A stretch of 64,000 nucleotides of DNA from Saccharomycopsis phalli (GCA_020342235.1 CP073217.1:496001-560000); one strand, 5' to 3'. Positions 49,638 through 60,059 are shown, counted from the first letter of the stretch. The notes: generated from the letters alone by a model not told the origin. Translations and numbers: made by a program.

Positions 49638-51281
49638 ATGCCCGAAATTAAATTCATCAAAAAGTCCAAGCGAGAAAAACGCCAAAAGGATGCAGCAGCC
49701 CAGAAACAGATTGAGCAGATCAACCAGAAATTATCCTTTGAGAAATCCATTGAGCAGAAAAAATTGCAGCGACTAGCCCTTGCTCTGGGCAGAAAAGCCA
49801 CACCAGCCAATGAACCACAAAGGGCCTTGAAGAAGTCAAAAAAGTTCAGCTTCGAGTGGGACAAGGCCGAAGATACGTCTGGTGACTACCAGCCGTTGGT
49901 GGATTACAAAGTCGTGGAGCTGTCTGTTGGCTGGGACGACAAACACTGGACCGAGAAATCGTTACAAGAAATGACAAACCGCGACTGGCGGATTCTCAAG
50001 GAGGACTATGAGATTGGCAGTAAGGGTCTGGTGAAGGAAAATCCGCTTCGAAGCTGGTCAGAGTCGGAAATTCCTCCAGAGATTCTTCGGATCATCGACA
50101 CTTTGGGGTACAAAGAACCGACTCCAGTGCAACGTGCGACGATTCCAGTCGCATTGAAACAAAAGGACGTGCTTGGGATTGCTGAGACCGGTTCGGGAAA
50201 GACACTTGGGTTTGTTGTACCGATTTTGTCCTATGTTTCGCAACTTCCACATCTCACGAGTAGCAACATCAATGAAGGGCCATATGTGTTGGTGCTTGTG
50301 CCCACACGTGAATTGGCCCAGCAGATTCAGAATGAGGTTGCAAAGTTTTGCAAATATCTCAACTACAATTCTGCGGCTATATATGGTGGACATCAATTGG
50401 AGACCAACTCGGTTGATCTCCAGGACGGCATTGAGATCCTCATTGCAACTCCAGGCCGGTTGTTGGACTGTTTGGAGCGCAAGGTGGTGATTCTCAACCA
50501 GTGTTTCTATCTTGTGATGGATGAGGCTGATCGGATGATTGACTTGGGGTTTGAGGATCAGGTGAATGCCATTCTCGCACAGTTACCTAGCGCAAATAGC
50601 CGCAATGCCGCACTTTTGGGAATAAAGAGGAAAACCACACTTATGTTTACTGCAACAATGCCGGCCAGTATCGAAAAAATGGCCACTACATATCTCCAGA
50701 ATCCAAGCACAGTGGTGATTGGGAATCCTGGAAAGGCTGCAGATAGCGTTGAACAAAAGGTGGAATTCTGCAGTGATGATGAGGCGAAAAACCGGCGTTT
50801 GTTGTCGGTGCTTCGTTCAGGGACATATGGTCCGCCTATTATTGTGTTTGTCAACTACAAAAAGACGTGTGGCGACTTGAAGGATTTGATTGAGCAAAAT
50901 ACAAAGTTGCGACCAGTGGTGATCCACGGGTCGAAATCCCAGGAGCAGAGAGAATATGCCATTAAAAATCTTCGCAGCGGCAAGTACGACGTGTTGGTGG
51001 CCACAGATTTGGCTGGAAGAGGTATAGATATCCCTAACGTGTCGTTAGTGGTCAACTACCAAATGTCAAAGCAAATTGAGAGCTATATCCACCGTATTGG
51101 ACGTACAGGACGAGCAGGGAATTCTGGAACTGCCATTACGTTTGTCAACTCGGAAACTGACGAGGGTGTCTTGTATGACTTGAAGAGTACAATTGTCAAG
51201 TCTGAGGTGAGTAAATGTAGTGATGAGTTGATGAGGCATCCGGCAGCACAAGTAAAGAATTTCAAGAGTATCATCAACTGA
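49638..51281 (+). CDS. PRP28: DEAD-box splicing helicase Prp28
   Basis: A 547-aa DEAD-box ATPase. The N-terminal region contains the Prp28-typical WDDKHWTEKSLQEMTNRDWRI. The Q motif (GYKEPTPVQRATIP), AETGSGKT near residue 182, PTRELAQQ, TPGR, DEAD near 294, TAT in place of SAT, and the C-terminal motifs ATDLAGRGIDI and HRIGRTGRAG follow. Prp28 displaces U1 snRNP from the 5' splice site so that U6 can pair. The start at 49638 (MPEIKFIKKSKREKRQK) gives the basic N-terminus expected of the family. An in-frame ATG at 49569 would add 23 residues of unlike composition. Length near S. cerevisiae Prp28 (588 aa). Confidence 0.93.
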   Translation: MPEIKFIKKSKREKRQKDAAAQKQIEQINQKLSFEKSIEQKKLQRLALALGRKATPANEPQRALKKSKKFSFEWDKAEDTSGDYQPLVDYKVVELSVGWDDKHWTEKSLQEMTNRDWRILKEDYEIGSKGLVKENPLRSWSESEIPPEILRIIDTLGYKEPTPVQRATIPVALKQKDVLGIAETGSGKTLGFVVPILSYVSQLPHLTSSNINEGPYVLVLVPTRELAQQIQNEVAKFCKYLNYNSAAIYGGHQLETNSVDLQDGIEILIATPGRLLDCLERKVVILNQCFYLVMDEADRMIDLGFEDQVNAILAQLPSANSRNAALLGIKRKTTLMFTATMPASIEKMATTYLQNPSTVVIGNPGKAADSVEQKVEFCSDDEAKNRRLLSVLRSGTYGPPIIVFVNYKKTCGDLKDLIEQNTKLRPVVIHGSKSQEQREYAIKNLRSGKYDVLVATDLAGRGIDIPNVSLVVNYQMSKQIESYIHRIGRTGRAGNSGTAITFVNSETDEGVLYDLKSTIVKSEVSKCSDELMRHPAAQVKNFKSIIN

Positions 51282-51795
51282 GGTGGTTGTATCAGGAAAC
51301 ATTGAATAAGTTTCTGTGCTTGGGGTAGCGTTTAGTATGAATTTCAAGGTGTTTCTAAATACAATGAAATATTTTAACGGAAGTTGCCAATGCCTCTGAG
51401 GAAAAATGGCTTATACCAAAGACCAATGTTAATTGACACAATCTGCATTAAATTCTTATCTATATAGTGAGCATCTTTTAGAAATAGACCTGACGATGCT
51501 AATGATTTACCTTTTCTCTTGTAAAACGGTTTTTCTACATTCTCATTTGAATCATGGCTTTTTACAGGCCAAAGAAATGAGCAAAATTATTACCATTCAA
51601 CGCCTAAATTAATCTTTTTTTTTTTTTTGAAGTCTTGTGACTAGTGTTGGTACTGCCAATAATTTTTTTCCGTTGGAAAACTTTGCATTAGTGCATTTGA
51701 TTATTCATTCAAGTGCTAATTTCAATATATTGATCTATCTCAGTATAAACCCATGTTTAGCTTATCCGGTTGAACCTTCAAATGTACTGACAATG
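51282..51795. other. Intergenic between convergent PRP28 and DAL3
   Basis: AT-rich, with a T14 run at about 51616-51629. No gene or repeat recognised. Confidence 0.5.
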
Positions 51796-52401
51796 CTATT
51801 TTTCAAACACAACAGTGAATTCAGGCTCAAAGTAACATTCCTGACAATCATCATCATCGACTCCATTCTCGTTAATCATCACAGCAAAGTCCAAATAATC
51901 ATCACTATTTTCTCCCAATGCAATCATTGGAGCATGCCAAGTACCTGCACCATACGTCACTGCTTGATTTGACTTGCAAGAAAATGCCTCAATAGTATTC
52001 GGATCAGGTAATCCATCCAATCCGTTTGATGCACAAACAACAATATATCCTAACCGACTAGCTTCTCGGCCCATGGGTATAAAAGTCTGTGATGAATAGG
52101 GGTGCCGTTCAAGAACCTTTGCTGAATAATTGAATCCTGACGCAGTGGTTGTCATCAGGTGATTTGGCGGGAAACACCTAAATAAGTTTATGTTACCATT
52201 GCTTTGTCCTTGGAAACTGTTGTTGATGTTTGACACCTGTCTGATTTTAATAGCAGTACCGTAGTTTGCTACCCGATCAATTTTCCGCTTACTTACTTCC
52301 TCATCAGGAGAAACAATAGAGCCAAACTTGGCAAACCCATCGATAGTTAGTGGCTTGACTTTGACTTGGATATCGTCGAGTTTAAATGTTTTCAATACCA
52401 T
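51796..52401 (-). CDS. DAL3: Ureidoglycolate lyase Dal3
   Basis: A 201-aa protein of the ureidoglycolate lyase family, which splits ureidoglycolate to glyoxylate and urea in allantoin (purine) degradation. Family segments: SIVSPDEEVSKRK near residue 27, NLFRCFPP near 73, KVLERHPYSSQTFIPMG near 95-110 (including the His and the Q-T-F-I-P-M-G strand of the cupin-like fold), and QAVTYGAGTWHAPM near 145-158. The C-terminal acidic stretch DDDDCQECY is lineage-specific. The length matches S. cerevisiae Dal3 (195 aa). The upstream region has one CTTATC (GATA-type) site at 52584-52589, compatible with nitrogen regulation but weak alone. It is not in a DAL cluster. Confidence 0.93.
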   Translation of the reverse strand: MVLKTFKLDDIQVKVKPLTIDGFAKFGSIVSPDEEVSKRKIDRVANYGTAIKIRQVSNINNSFQGQSNGNINLFRCFPPNHLMTTTASGFNYSAKVLERHPYSSQTFIPMGREASRLGYIVVCASNGLDGLPDPNTIEAFSCKSNQAVTYGAGTWHAPMIALGENSDDYLDFAVMINENGVDDDDCQECYFEPEFTVVFEK

Positions 52402-52680
52402 AATTGTGGATTGCGACCCTTGAAATAGTTATGACAGGGTCCGTGGCAGAATGACAGGAACGATGGTATTATATGCAAAAGCAAAAAACACTATTTTAAT
52501 GATATGCCTCACTAAATCACACGCTTAGTTCTTTTCACCAATCGTCTCAAATGGATTAGGACCTCGCCGGAAAAGTCACTTGCCTTATCGATGTGTGATA
52601 ATGCATGTACCGTGGCTACGGGTCCTTTCGAGGATATTAGGGCCTGGTAAATTCTTGTTGAGTCATACATACCAGACAAG

Positions 52681-54351
52681 ATGGCCGATAAAAGAATTGT
52701 CCAGGTCATATGTTCATTGGCATGGTGTCTTGTTGCTGCTGGGCCCGTTTTTGGTTTTGCTGCATTGAAACCTGTTCTTATAGCTCAAGGAGTGTATAAA
52801 GACAAATGTTCCAATGTGAATGAGAGCAGTGGATCTGGTTCGGCAGTTTGTGCTGAGCAGGATTTGTCATTAAACTATTTGTTTACTTTGGCTGCGGTTG
52901 TGACCAACACTGCTTCACTTTTTGTTGGTGCTATATTGGATAGATATGGACCCCGCACAACTGGAATCATTGGCAGCGGATTACTTTTTGCAGCGCTGTT
53001 GGTGTTGTCAAGTAGTCATTGGCTTGTCAAATACACTGACTCTTATTTGATGGGATACGTTTTACTTGCCTTGGGTGGTCCGTTTGTATTTATTTCATGC
53101 TTCCATTTGGCAAACGCTTTCCCTGGAAACTCTGGTCTAGTGCTAGCATTGTTGACTGGAGCTTTTGATTCATCATCTGCATTGTTTTTAATGTATCGTC
53201 TTGTGTTTTTCTCCAAGTTTGCTCGAAGCTGGGACGTTTCCTTGAGGAAGTTCTTTGGTGTGTATCTTGTGGTGCCGGTATTTATTTTTGCATGCCAGGT
53301 GACAGTGATGCCTCAAGAGAGCTATAATGTGGAGATTTCTAATGATAATGAAGAGCTGTTGGTAATTGAAGAGCCTTTGAATGCACCTGTTGCGATTCGA
53401 GAAGTAGGTTCGTCAGACATGCTTCAGTCTATCAACGAGAATTTGGCACAGTCATTAAATAGTCAGCATCTTTTGACAGATCAGTTTGCACATAGTCGTT
53501 CCAACTCATTCACACAGAAGATCATCACGTCGCGACGCTCATCTATGGCTAGTAATTTGAATTTTGCAGAAGTTCCGCCATTGGAGATTGGCAGATTGGA
53601 AACTGTTATCCAGGAGTCTGGAAGTGGCAGCCGATCAGGAAGTATGGTTTCTGAGTACTTTTCTCAGCAAATAGATACCAATTTTGCCTATAAATCTGGA
53701 ATCTCGTCGGCGATGCATAGTGCTACTGTGCGGCAGCAGTTGACCAGCGTGTGGTTTTTTGCAATGGCGTTGTTTACCTCTATCCAGATGCTTCGAATCA
53801 ATTATTTTGTGGCTACAGTTCGCTCTCAGGAGGAATTTTTGTTGCAGGATCCGGTTGCTGCTCGTAGAATCAACGAGTTCTTTGACTTGGCACTACCCAT
53901 TGGTGGACTCTTGTCGATTCCATTCATTGGGGTTATCTTGGACAATTTCAAGACGGTCAGTGTCATGGCGATATTGTTGTGTGTTTCTTTGGCTATTGGG
54001 GTTATGGGAATTCTTCGTTTTGCTGCAGCAAACTATTGTGGGATCATTTTGATGGTGATGTACCGGCCATTTTATTACACTGCAGTTAGTGACTATTGTG
54101 CCAAGGTTTTTGGATTCAAGACGTTTGGCACGATATACGGGTCGATTATATGTATCAGTGGGTTGTTTAACTTGGTTCAGACCTTTTTGGATCATACTAC
54201 ACACCAGACGTTTGCAATGAATCCGATTCCGGTGAATGTGGTTTTGACTGGGTTGACTGGGGCTATTGGGTTGTTTTTAATTTTGTTTATTTATAGTGAG
54301 GGGAGGAAGAAGGTATGGGGGTCTGGGTATGGGTCTGTAAATAGAGGGTGA
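52681..54351 (+). CDS. FMP42: MFS-like transporter, Fmp42/YMR221C type
   Basis: A 556-aa polytopic protein with about twelve hydrophobic segments in two halves, separated by a hydrophilic Ser-rich loop (about residues 220-360). The N-terminal half contains the MFS loop-2 signature as DRYGPRTTG. The arrangement resembles fungal YMR221C (Fmp42) and, more distantly, SLC43 (LAT3-like) amino acid transporters. Substrate and membrane are unknown; the S. cerevisiae protein was reported in mitochondrial and vacuolar fractions. The Ser-rich central loop (RSNSFTQKI, SRRSSMASN, SGSGSRSGS) is a likely phosphorylation region. The ATG at 52681 begins directly before TM1. It is divergent from DAL3 with 279 bp between. 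Confidence 0.75.
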   Translation: MADKRIVQVICSLAWCLVAAGPVFGFAALKPVLIAQGVYKDKCSNVNESSGSGSAVCAEQDLSLNYLFTLAAVVTNTASLFVGAILDRYGPRTTGIIGSGLLFAALLVLSSSHWLVKYTDSYLMGYVLLALGGPFVFISCFHLANAFPGNSGLVLALLTGAFDSSSALFLMYRLVFFSKFARSWDVSLRKFFGVYLVVPVFIFACQVTVMPQESYNVEISNDNEELLVIEEPLNAPVAIREVGSSDMLQSINENLAQSLNSQHLLTDQFAHSRSNSFTQKIITSRRSSMASNLNFAEVPPLEIGRLETVIQESGSGSRSGSMVSEYFSQQIDTNFAYKSGISSAMHSATVRQQLTSVWFFAMALFTSIQMLRINYFVATVRSQEEFLLQDPVAARRINEFFDLALPIGGLLSIPFIGVILDNFKTVSVMAILLCVSLAIGVMGILRFAAANYCGIILMVMYRPFYYTAVSDYCAKVFGFKTFGTIYGSIICISGLFNLVQTFLDHTTHQTFAMNPIPVNVVLTGLTGAIGLFLILFIYSEGRKKVWGSGYGSVNRG

Positions 54352-54652
54352 GGTTTGCATTGGAGAAGAATGAAGATTTGAGAAAGATGAAGATGGACAA
54401 AGGATGAAGAAATTGCAACACGAAAACTCGTGTATATAATTTGTAGTCAAATACATAAATCTTCAGACACAGTGGGTCAGCAGTGAATTATACAAGGTAA
54501 ATACAAGGTAAGTACAAGGTAAATACAAGGCAATTACAAGGCAATTACAAGGCAATTACAAGGTAAATACAAGGTAAATTGTATCAAGAGCAAACCAATC
54601 ACAAGCCAGTCAGAATCTACAAGCATAACAGACATTTATTAAAGCATCACAT
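54352..54652. repeat. Intergenic with 10-bp tandem repeat
   Basis: Between the convergent FMP42-like and EMC4 genes, units of the type TACAAGGTAAA and ACAAGGCAATT repeat about nine times at 54494-54582. Nothing else seen. Confidence 0.75.
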
Positions 54653-55198
54653 CTAGAAAATTCCAATACTCGTCTCCTTAAAAGTAGGATACACCTCCCA
54701 CGACAACCAGTCACTGGTGCTGTTGGGAATCAACCCCATACTATTTAGTTTCCACACCCCGACGGCCAAGCCAAGGATCTGAGAGCCGATAAACACCAAC
54801 TTGATCACCCAGACATCGTATTTAAGCAGCTTGTCGTCGACGTCCAAAAACTCAAATGTATTGTTGATGTTCAAGATCGCCTGGATCGGATTCACAAACA
54901 ACATGAGGGTCATGGAAATGGAAATGATCTGCAACGAGTTCCCGCTCATGTAGTTCATGAAAATTGTCACTGGCAAAGACTTGACTGGGGCAATGGCGAC
55001 TTCCCAGCCCTTGCTGATCTTCAATTGGTTAATGTGTTTTGAGTTGTCGGACGTCTTGGCCTTTGGCCGGGTCATCTGGAAGCTGCCGGTATGCTCTTTG
55101 TAGCCGGCGGGCGAAACCACATTCTGGGTTTTATATATTGGCGGGTTGTTTATTTCGTTGAACCACGACATGGGTTTATAGACCATGCGCGGCATCAT
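54653..55198 (-). CDS. EMC4: ER membrane protein complex subunit 4
   Basis: A 181-aa protein matching Emc4, a core subunit of the ER membrane insertase EMC. The family block WEVAIAPVKSLPVTIFMNYMSG (residues about 65-86) precedes the first membrane segment. A second hydrophobic segment lies near 130-150, and the C-terminal motif KLNSMGLIPNSTSDWLSWE is diagnostic. Length near S. cerevisiae Emc4 (190 aa). The ATGs at 55198, 55186 and 55171 are all in frame; the last (MSWFNEIN) may be the real start, since family N-termini vary. It is divergent from BBC1 with 77 bp between the outermost ATGs. Confidence 0.9.
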   Translation of the reverse strand: MMPRMVYKPMSWFNEINNPPIYKTQNVVSPAGYKEHTGSFQMTRPKAKTSDNSKHINQLKISKGWEVAIAPVKSLPVTIFMNYMSGNSLQIISISMTLMLFVNPIQAILNINNTFEFLDVDDKLLKYDVWVIKLVFIGSQILGLAVGVWKLNSMGLIPNSTSDWLSWEVYPTFKETSIGIF

Positions 55199-55275
55199 CC
55201 AACAGGCGATGTGCCCCGGGTAACCGTTGATGCCTATAGACTTGTAGTGGCTATAATCTAGCCACTAATACAAAC

Positions 55276-58200
55276 ATGTCGGTGCCGTTTCGAGTGAAGG
55301 CATTGTATGACTACCAGTCGGAGTATGCTGACGACTTGAATTTTGCGGAGAACACTGTGATTACTGTTACTGAAATTGAGGATGATGAGTGGTATTCTGG
55401 GGAGTACTGTGGGGAATCTGGAGAGATTCGCAAGGGGATGTTTCCGCAGAACTTTGTGGAGAAGATTCCGGAGCCTGTGATTCCTTCCAGGCCCAAGAAG
55501 AGGGAGAGTTTTGTGGAGGATATGCTGGGGGGTGTTCTGAAGGGTGTTCTGAAGGGTGTTTTGGAGAATGATGTCATGGATGACACGGAAAAGAAAGCTA
55601 TGGAAAGCAAAGCTATGGAAAGCAAAGCTATGGAAAAGAAAGACATGGAAAACAAAGCTATGGAAAACAAAGCCATAGAAAACAAAGCCATAGAAAACAA
55701 AGCCATAGAAAACAAAGCCATAGAAAACAAAGCCATGGCAAATGTTGATCCAAGGGCCGAGGAAACAAACGTCGAGGGAATTGAATCTAAAACGACTTCA
55801 AAACATCAAGTTTTGCAAGAGTCAAACGACCAAGCTTTACAAGATCATGTTTCAAAAGAACCAAACAGCCAAGGATATGCCGATCCCATTGACAAAATCA
55901 GTAGGCAAGTCGAAAACATTCTGATCAAACCCGCCAAGAAAAACGCCTTGTTCAGCAAGATTGCCGCCTTCAACCAGGAACTGGCTCCCGTGCTTCCAGG
56001 AATGCCAAAGGAGGAGTCTCACGTGCAAAAGAAGTTCTTTGGCGGCGCGTCGTCATATGTGCCTCCTGGATTTGCACAGAAGCCGGCCAAAAAGCCGACG
56101 GTTGCTGCTCCGGCTGTTTCTGAAGCTGCTGTTTCTGAAGAGCCGGAGGCAGTTCCAAAGATGAGCTTGAAAGAACGGATTGCCATGCTTCAAAAAGAAG
56201 AGGAGGCGGCAGCAAAGCGGAGTGCGGAGAAGAAGAAAAAGAAACCTGCACCATTGCCGGTATCCGGAGATTTGGAAGAGGCAATGTCGCGGGGAATCAG
56301 CCGGAAATCTACGGTGGAAGAGGATGAGGAAGAAGTAAAGGAAGAGGCAGAGGGAGAAGAAGCAGATGAAGAGGAAGCAACGGAGAAGGAAGCAAAGGAG
56401 AAGGAAGCAGAGAATATGGAGGACGAAGAAGATGAAGATGAAGATGAAGAGGACGAAGAAGACGAAGAAGAGGCGAGTAAAAGAGCCTTGCGAGAAAGAA
56501 TGGCGAAATTGTCTGGAGCTGGCGGCATGTTTGGGATGGGAATGAACCCATTTGGCATGCCTCTTGGACGTCGGTCGACGAAATCAAGCGAAAAGGAGCC
56601 TGAGCCGGCAAAGAAGGAGAGTCCAGTTGCGTCGAGCAGCGATTTGGCATCAAACATCTCTGAGATCCAGGACGAATTGGATCCATCAGACTTGCGAGAT
56701 GACAGCGAGGGAGTTACCATGGCTCCGGGAGGAGAATCTGAGCTGGACGAGCCGGAGAATAAGGCTGTTCCTGGGTTTGGGACATTTCACGAGCCTGTGA
56801 TGCTTGACAAGGCAAAGATTTTGTCTGATGGCGAGACGACTGGATATGAAGGGGATGAGGATACAGAGGTTCCGATTCTGCGGGAGGAGGACCATGAAAA
56901 GGGAGAGGGGGAGGAGAGGGGTATGGAGAGACGGAGTTTTGATGAAGGCAGCATTGAGGAGAGTTTGGAGAGAAAAAGTTTGGAGAGAAAAAGTCTGGAG
57001 AGAAAAGGTTTGGAGAGAAAAAGTTTGGAGAGAAAAAGTCTGGAGAGAAAAAGTTTGGAGAGAAAAAGTCTGGAGAGAAAAAGTCTGGAGAGACGGAGTT
57101 TTGACAGAAGGAGTGTTGACGGGGAGCGGAATAGTATTCATTTGAGTCGATCAGGGTCGATGCACTCTGCTGTTGAGGCATTTGTACTCGGAAACCCACC
57201 TGTCTTGGAGAATTCCTTGCCAGAGACTGTTTTAGAGACGGAGTCTGTGGTTTCAGAGTCAGTTCCTCCAGTCCCAGGGTCAGTTCCTCCAGTTCCAGGG
57301 TCAGTTCCTCCAGTTCCAGGGTCAGTTCCTCCAGTTCCAGGATCACTTCCTCCAGTTCCAGGATCAATTCCTCCTCTCCCCGAATCAATTCCTCCTCTCC
57401 CCGAATCTCTTCCTCCCCTTCCCGAATCTCTTCCTCCCCTTCCCGAATCTCTTCCTCCCCTTCCCGAATCTCTTCCTCCCCTTCCCGAATCTCTTCCTCC
57501 CCTTCCCGAATCTCTTCCTCCCCTTCCCGAATCTCTTCCCCCTCTTCCACAAGACCCTCCTCACGACATTCCTCTTCCAGAAACACAACCAAGCACCGGA
57601 CCATATGTTCCAGGTGCAGTTCCAGATGCAGCTCCGGATGCTGTTCCAAGTCATGTGCCAAGTTCTGTGCCAAGCTCTGTCCCAGACAACCAGGACATGA
57701 TGAATATTCCACAGTGTCAGAGTCTGACACCTGAACACGTCCCACCTGTTCTGGGAAGTGTCACTGCTGTTTCTGGAAACGTCCCGCCTCCCCCTGGAAA
57801 CGTCCCGCCTATTCCCAGAAATGTCCCAGTCGGTGTCCCACTTGGCGGCGCGAATGTCACTTCAGACACGCGAGGTACTCACCTGAGCGAAACGGGACGA
57901 CGCGGGTCTATTGACAGCATCCGCGGCTCGGTGGAACTTGCCGCGGATCCAATTCCAAGTTTTGCGGGTGTCGATTACCATGCGCTTGGCGAGAAATTTT
58001 CGCGGCTTGATTGGACCGCGGGCGTGCCGCTGGAGGTTGCAGCCGCCAGCGGCGATGTGTTGGTGTATCGCAGCGAGCAGTCTGAGGCGAAACGACACGG
58101 ATTCAGCGCCAAGACCACCGACTACTTTGTCTTGTACGGTGACTACTCGCAGCAGTGGGTGAGCGTCACGTGCGTGGATGACGGCGTGGCGCATGTCAGG

Positions 58201-58695
58201 ACGGCGTGGCGCGCAGCGCCGACGGCTACCCGGGCGACGGTTGCCGCCTGTAGCGGGCGGCACGGTTACGAGCTCTATGAGGAGGCGCAGCGGGTCAACG
58301 GTCAGGTGATCCAGGGGGAGTTGGTGCTGGAGCTTTTGCGCAGGGTTAGTGGGGTGGTGCCGCCAATCGGTACCCGGACGTACGGGGCGGTGGTGTACAA
58401 TCTGAAGCACGGGATCCAGATTGACGGGTTCCGTCCGGGTGACGTTGTGCGGATTGCCGACGCGGTATTCCACGGGCATAACAAGTTGCACCAGCGGATC
58501 CAGTATCAGGTTGGATTTGGTGCGCCGTTGGTGGTGGTGTTGAGTGAGTATGATGTGACGAAGCAAAAGTTGCGGGTGTTTGAGAAGGACAGCAAGGGCA
58601 AGGTCAAGATTGTGAGCTACAAGTTGGCGGACATGATCCGAGGTAGCGTGGAGGTATTCAGGTTGGTTGGATTAGCGTATGTAGAGTGGGATTAG
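55276..58695 (+). CDS. BBC1: Bbc1/Mti1-like SH3 protein of actin patches
   Basis: An 1139-aa protein. An N-terminal SH3 domain (residues about 5-62) shows ALYDY, the acidic RT loop, DDEWYSGE and PQNFVE. The long middle is disordered and contains Lys/Glu-rich, acidic and proline-rich repeats. The C-terminal domain (about 915-1139, starting FAGVDYHALGEKFSRLDW) matches the Bbc1/Aim3 C-terminal domain. Bbc1 binds type I myosins and Las17 at cortical endocytic patches and restrains Arp2/3 activation. The PPLPES and PPVPGS repeats are potential SH3 ligands. The length is close to S. cerevisiae Bbc1 (1157 aa). The C-terminal domain is more GC-rich than its surroundings. The whole frame is open, so the repeats vary without frameshift. 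Confidence 0.88.
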   Translation: MSVPFRVKALYDYQSEYADDLNFAENTVITVTEIEDDEWYSGEYCGESGEIRKGMFPQNFVEKIPEPVIPSRPKKRESFVEDMLGGVLKGVLKGVLENDVMDDTEKKAMESKAMESKAMEKKDMENKAMENKAIENKAIENKAIENKAIENKAMANVDPRAEETNVEGIESKTTSKHQVLQESNDQALQDHVSKEPNSQGYADPIDKISRQVENILIKPAKKNALFSKIAAFNQELAPVLPGMPKEESHVQKKFFGGASSYVPPGFAQKPAKKPTVAAPAVSEAAVSEEPEAVPKMSLKERIAMLQKEEEAAAKRSAEKKKKKPAPLPVSGDLEEAMSRGISRKSTVEEDEEEVKEEAEGEEADEEEATEKEAKEKEAENMEDEEDEDEDEEDEEDEEEASKRALRERMAKLSGAGGMFGMGMNPFGMPLGRRSTKSSEKEPEPAKKESPVASSSDLASNISEIQDELDPSDLRDDSEGVTMAPGGESELDEPENKAVPGFGTFHEPVMLDKAKILSDGETTGYEGDEDTEVPILREEDHEKGEGEERGMERRSFDEGSIEESLERKSLERKSLERKGLERKSLERKSLERKSLERKSLERKSLERRSFDRRSVDGERNSIHLSRSGSMHSAVEAFVLGNPPVLENSLPETVLETESVVSESVPPVPGSVPPVPGSVPPVPGSVPPVPGSLPPVPGSIPPLPESIPPLPESLPPLPESLPPLPESLPPLPESLPPLPESLPPLPESLPPLPESLPPLPQDPPHDIPLPETQPSTGPYVPGAVPDAAPDAVPSHVPSSVPSSVPDNQDMMNIPQCQSLTPEHVPPVLGSVTAVSGNVPPPPGNVPPIPRNVPVGVPLGGANVTSDTRGTHLSETGRRGSIDSIRGSVELAADPIPSFAGVDYHALGEKFSRLDWTAGVPLEVAAASGDVLVYRSEQSEAKRHGFSAKTTDYFVLYGDYSQQWVSVTCVDDGVAHVRTAWRAAPTATRATVAACSGRHGYELYEEAQRVNGQVIQGELVLELLRRVSGVVPPIGTRTYGAVVYNLKHGIQIDGFRPGDVVRIADAVFHGHNKLHQRIQYQVGFGAPLVVVLSEYDVTKQKLRVFEKDSKGKVKIVSYKLADMIRGSVEVFRLVGLAYVEWD
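55580..55740 (+). repeat. 15-bp coding minisatellite (AMESK/AIENK) in BBC1
   Basis: About ten tandem five-codon units encoding A-[MI]-E-[SNK]-K. The last four to five units are nearly identical (GCCATAGAAAACAAA), indicating recent expansion. Confidence 0.9.
56950..57105 (+). repeat. 15-bp coding minisatellite (SLERK) in BBC1
   Basis: About ten tandem units close to AGTTTGGAGAGAAAA, encoding S-L-E-R-K (one unit G-L-E-R-K). Always five codons, so the reading frame is kept. Confidence 0.9.
57262..57560 (+). repeat. Proline-rich coding minisatellites in BBC1
   Basis: About six 21-bp units encoding PPVPGS-x (CCTCCAGTTCCAGGGTCA type) are followed by about ten units encoding PPLPES-[IL] (CTTCCCGAATCTCTTCCTC type). 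Adjacent units are almost identical. Confidence 0.9.
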
Positions 58696-58779
58696 TTCCG
58701 GTGGAGCTTCTGCGGGAGGTGGTAAGTTCCCAGGGATGCGTCCTGCTAGACTAGTAAATGTATTGATGTATCGGTAATG

Positions 58780-59460
58780 TATTTGGCTGTGACTAGAGTG
58801 AATGCATTGATGTATTGGTAATGTATTGGTGTACTAGTAATGTATTGGTGTATTGGTAATGTATTGGTGTATTGATAATGTATTGGTGTATTGGTAATGT
58901 ATTGGTGTATTGGTAATGTATTGGTGTATTGGTAATGTATTTGGCTGTTAGTGAATGTAGTTGGTACTACGGTACGGTGGGATGATTGGCAATGTGAGTG
59001 ATTTCATTTGCCAGGACAGGTACGAGATTCCCAGAATGACATTGTTGGCATGCCTGAATTAGTTGTATTGGTGTAGATGGTAACGTGGGATGATCATGGT
59101 GCTGTGGTTATTCTAAATTATTGATTGGCTAGTTATTGAGTAGTTATTGAGTAGTTATTGAGTAGTTATTGAGTAGTTATTGAGTAGTTATTGAGTAGTT
59201 ATTGAGTAGTCATAAGTAATAATCGATAGAGTACCGATAGAGTACCTCGACAGAATAATCATATTCATTTGTATTCAATCATCACTCTTGATAAAGACTA
59301 GTACTTTATCCAAATTAGTTACTTTGGTTGACTAGTTACATCTGCTGACACTAGTTACGGCTGACACTAGTTACAGCTGACACTAATTACGGCTGACACT
59401 AACTACAGCTGACACTAACTACAGCTGACACTAACCACATAGGTTGACACTAATTACATC
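58780..59460 (+). repeat. Three adjacent minisatellites after BBC1
   Basis: 58790-58945: GTATTGGTAAT/GTATTGGTGTATTG units. 59125-59215: seven or eight copies of the 11-bp unit TAGTTATTGAG. 59335-59455: a 16-bp unit of the type AGCTGACACTAGTTAC in six or seven copies. The remaining spacer to 60060 has a pyrimidine-rich stretch (59865-59960) and no recognised gene. Confidence 0.85.
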
Positions 59461-60059
59461 TTAAAGTCCGCATCTGGCTAGCACATCTTGCACCTATACA
59501 TCTACTTGGCACTAACACATTCTCCATCGCCACTAGCACCTGCCTTGATGAGGTACGAGTAGTCCGTAACATTGACGTACCTTCTACATGAGCTAGCACC
59601 TGGTGTTACTGTACGTCGGCTATCCACCCAGAATTGCAGTGGATGGATGCCATTGCTTTGATGGTTTAATTGGTGCTTTACTGTATGGTGGTTTATCGGT
59701 GCTTTACTGTGTAGTGGTGTAACTGGTGCCTCATTCTAATGGTTTTATTGGTGCTAAATCGTTGCTTTGTTGCTTTTCACGAATTTTAATTGTGCTTCAT
59801 TGCTTGAATGCTTCACTGTTCCATCCTGCTCCTTTTTTGCTTTCAATTACATATCTTTCACTCACCACTTCTCTTCTACCTCTACCTCTACTTGCTCCTC
59901 TACCTCTACTTGCACCACCACCTCTCTTCCACCTCTCTTCCACCTCACCTCTCTTCTCTTGCCAATTGATACGGATCTTTGTACTACGACAATACATGCA
60001 ACGACGATTCCACTAGAATACGCCTTACTCGTTGGCATTAGTGTGCACCACTAGCGCAA

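Noticed and set aside
51637-51972. 111-codon plus-strand frame
   Set aside because: Antisense to the DAL3 3' part and extends only into AT-rich spacer.
57385-57745. Long minus-strand frames across the BBC1 proline repeats
   Set aside because: Repetitive antisense frames created by the 21-bp units; the plus-strand gene explains the region.
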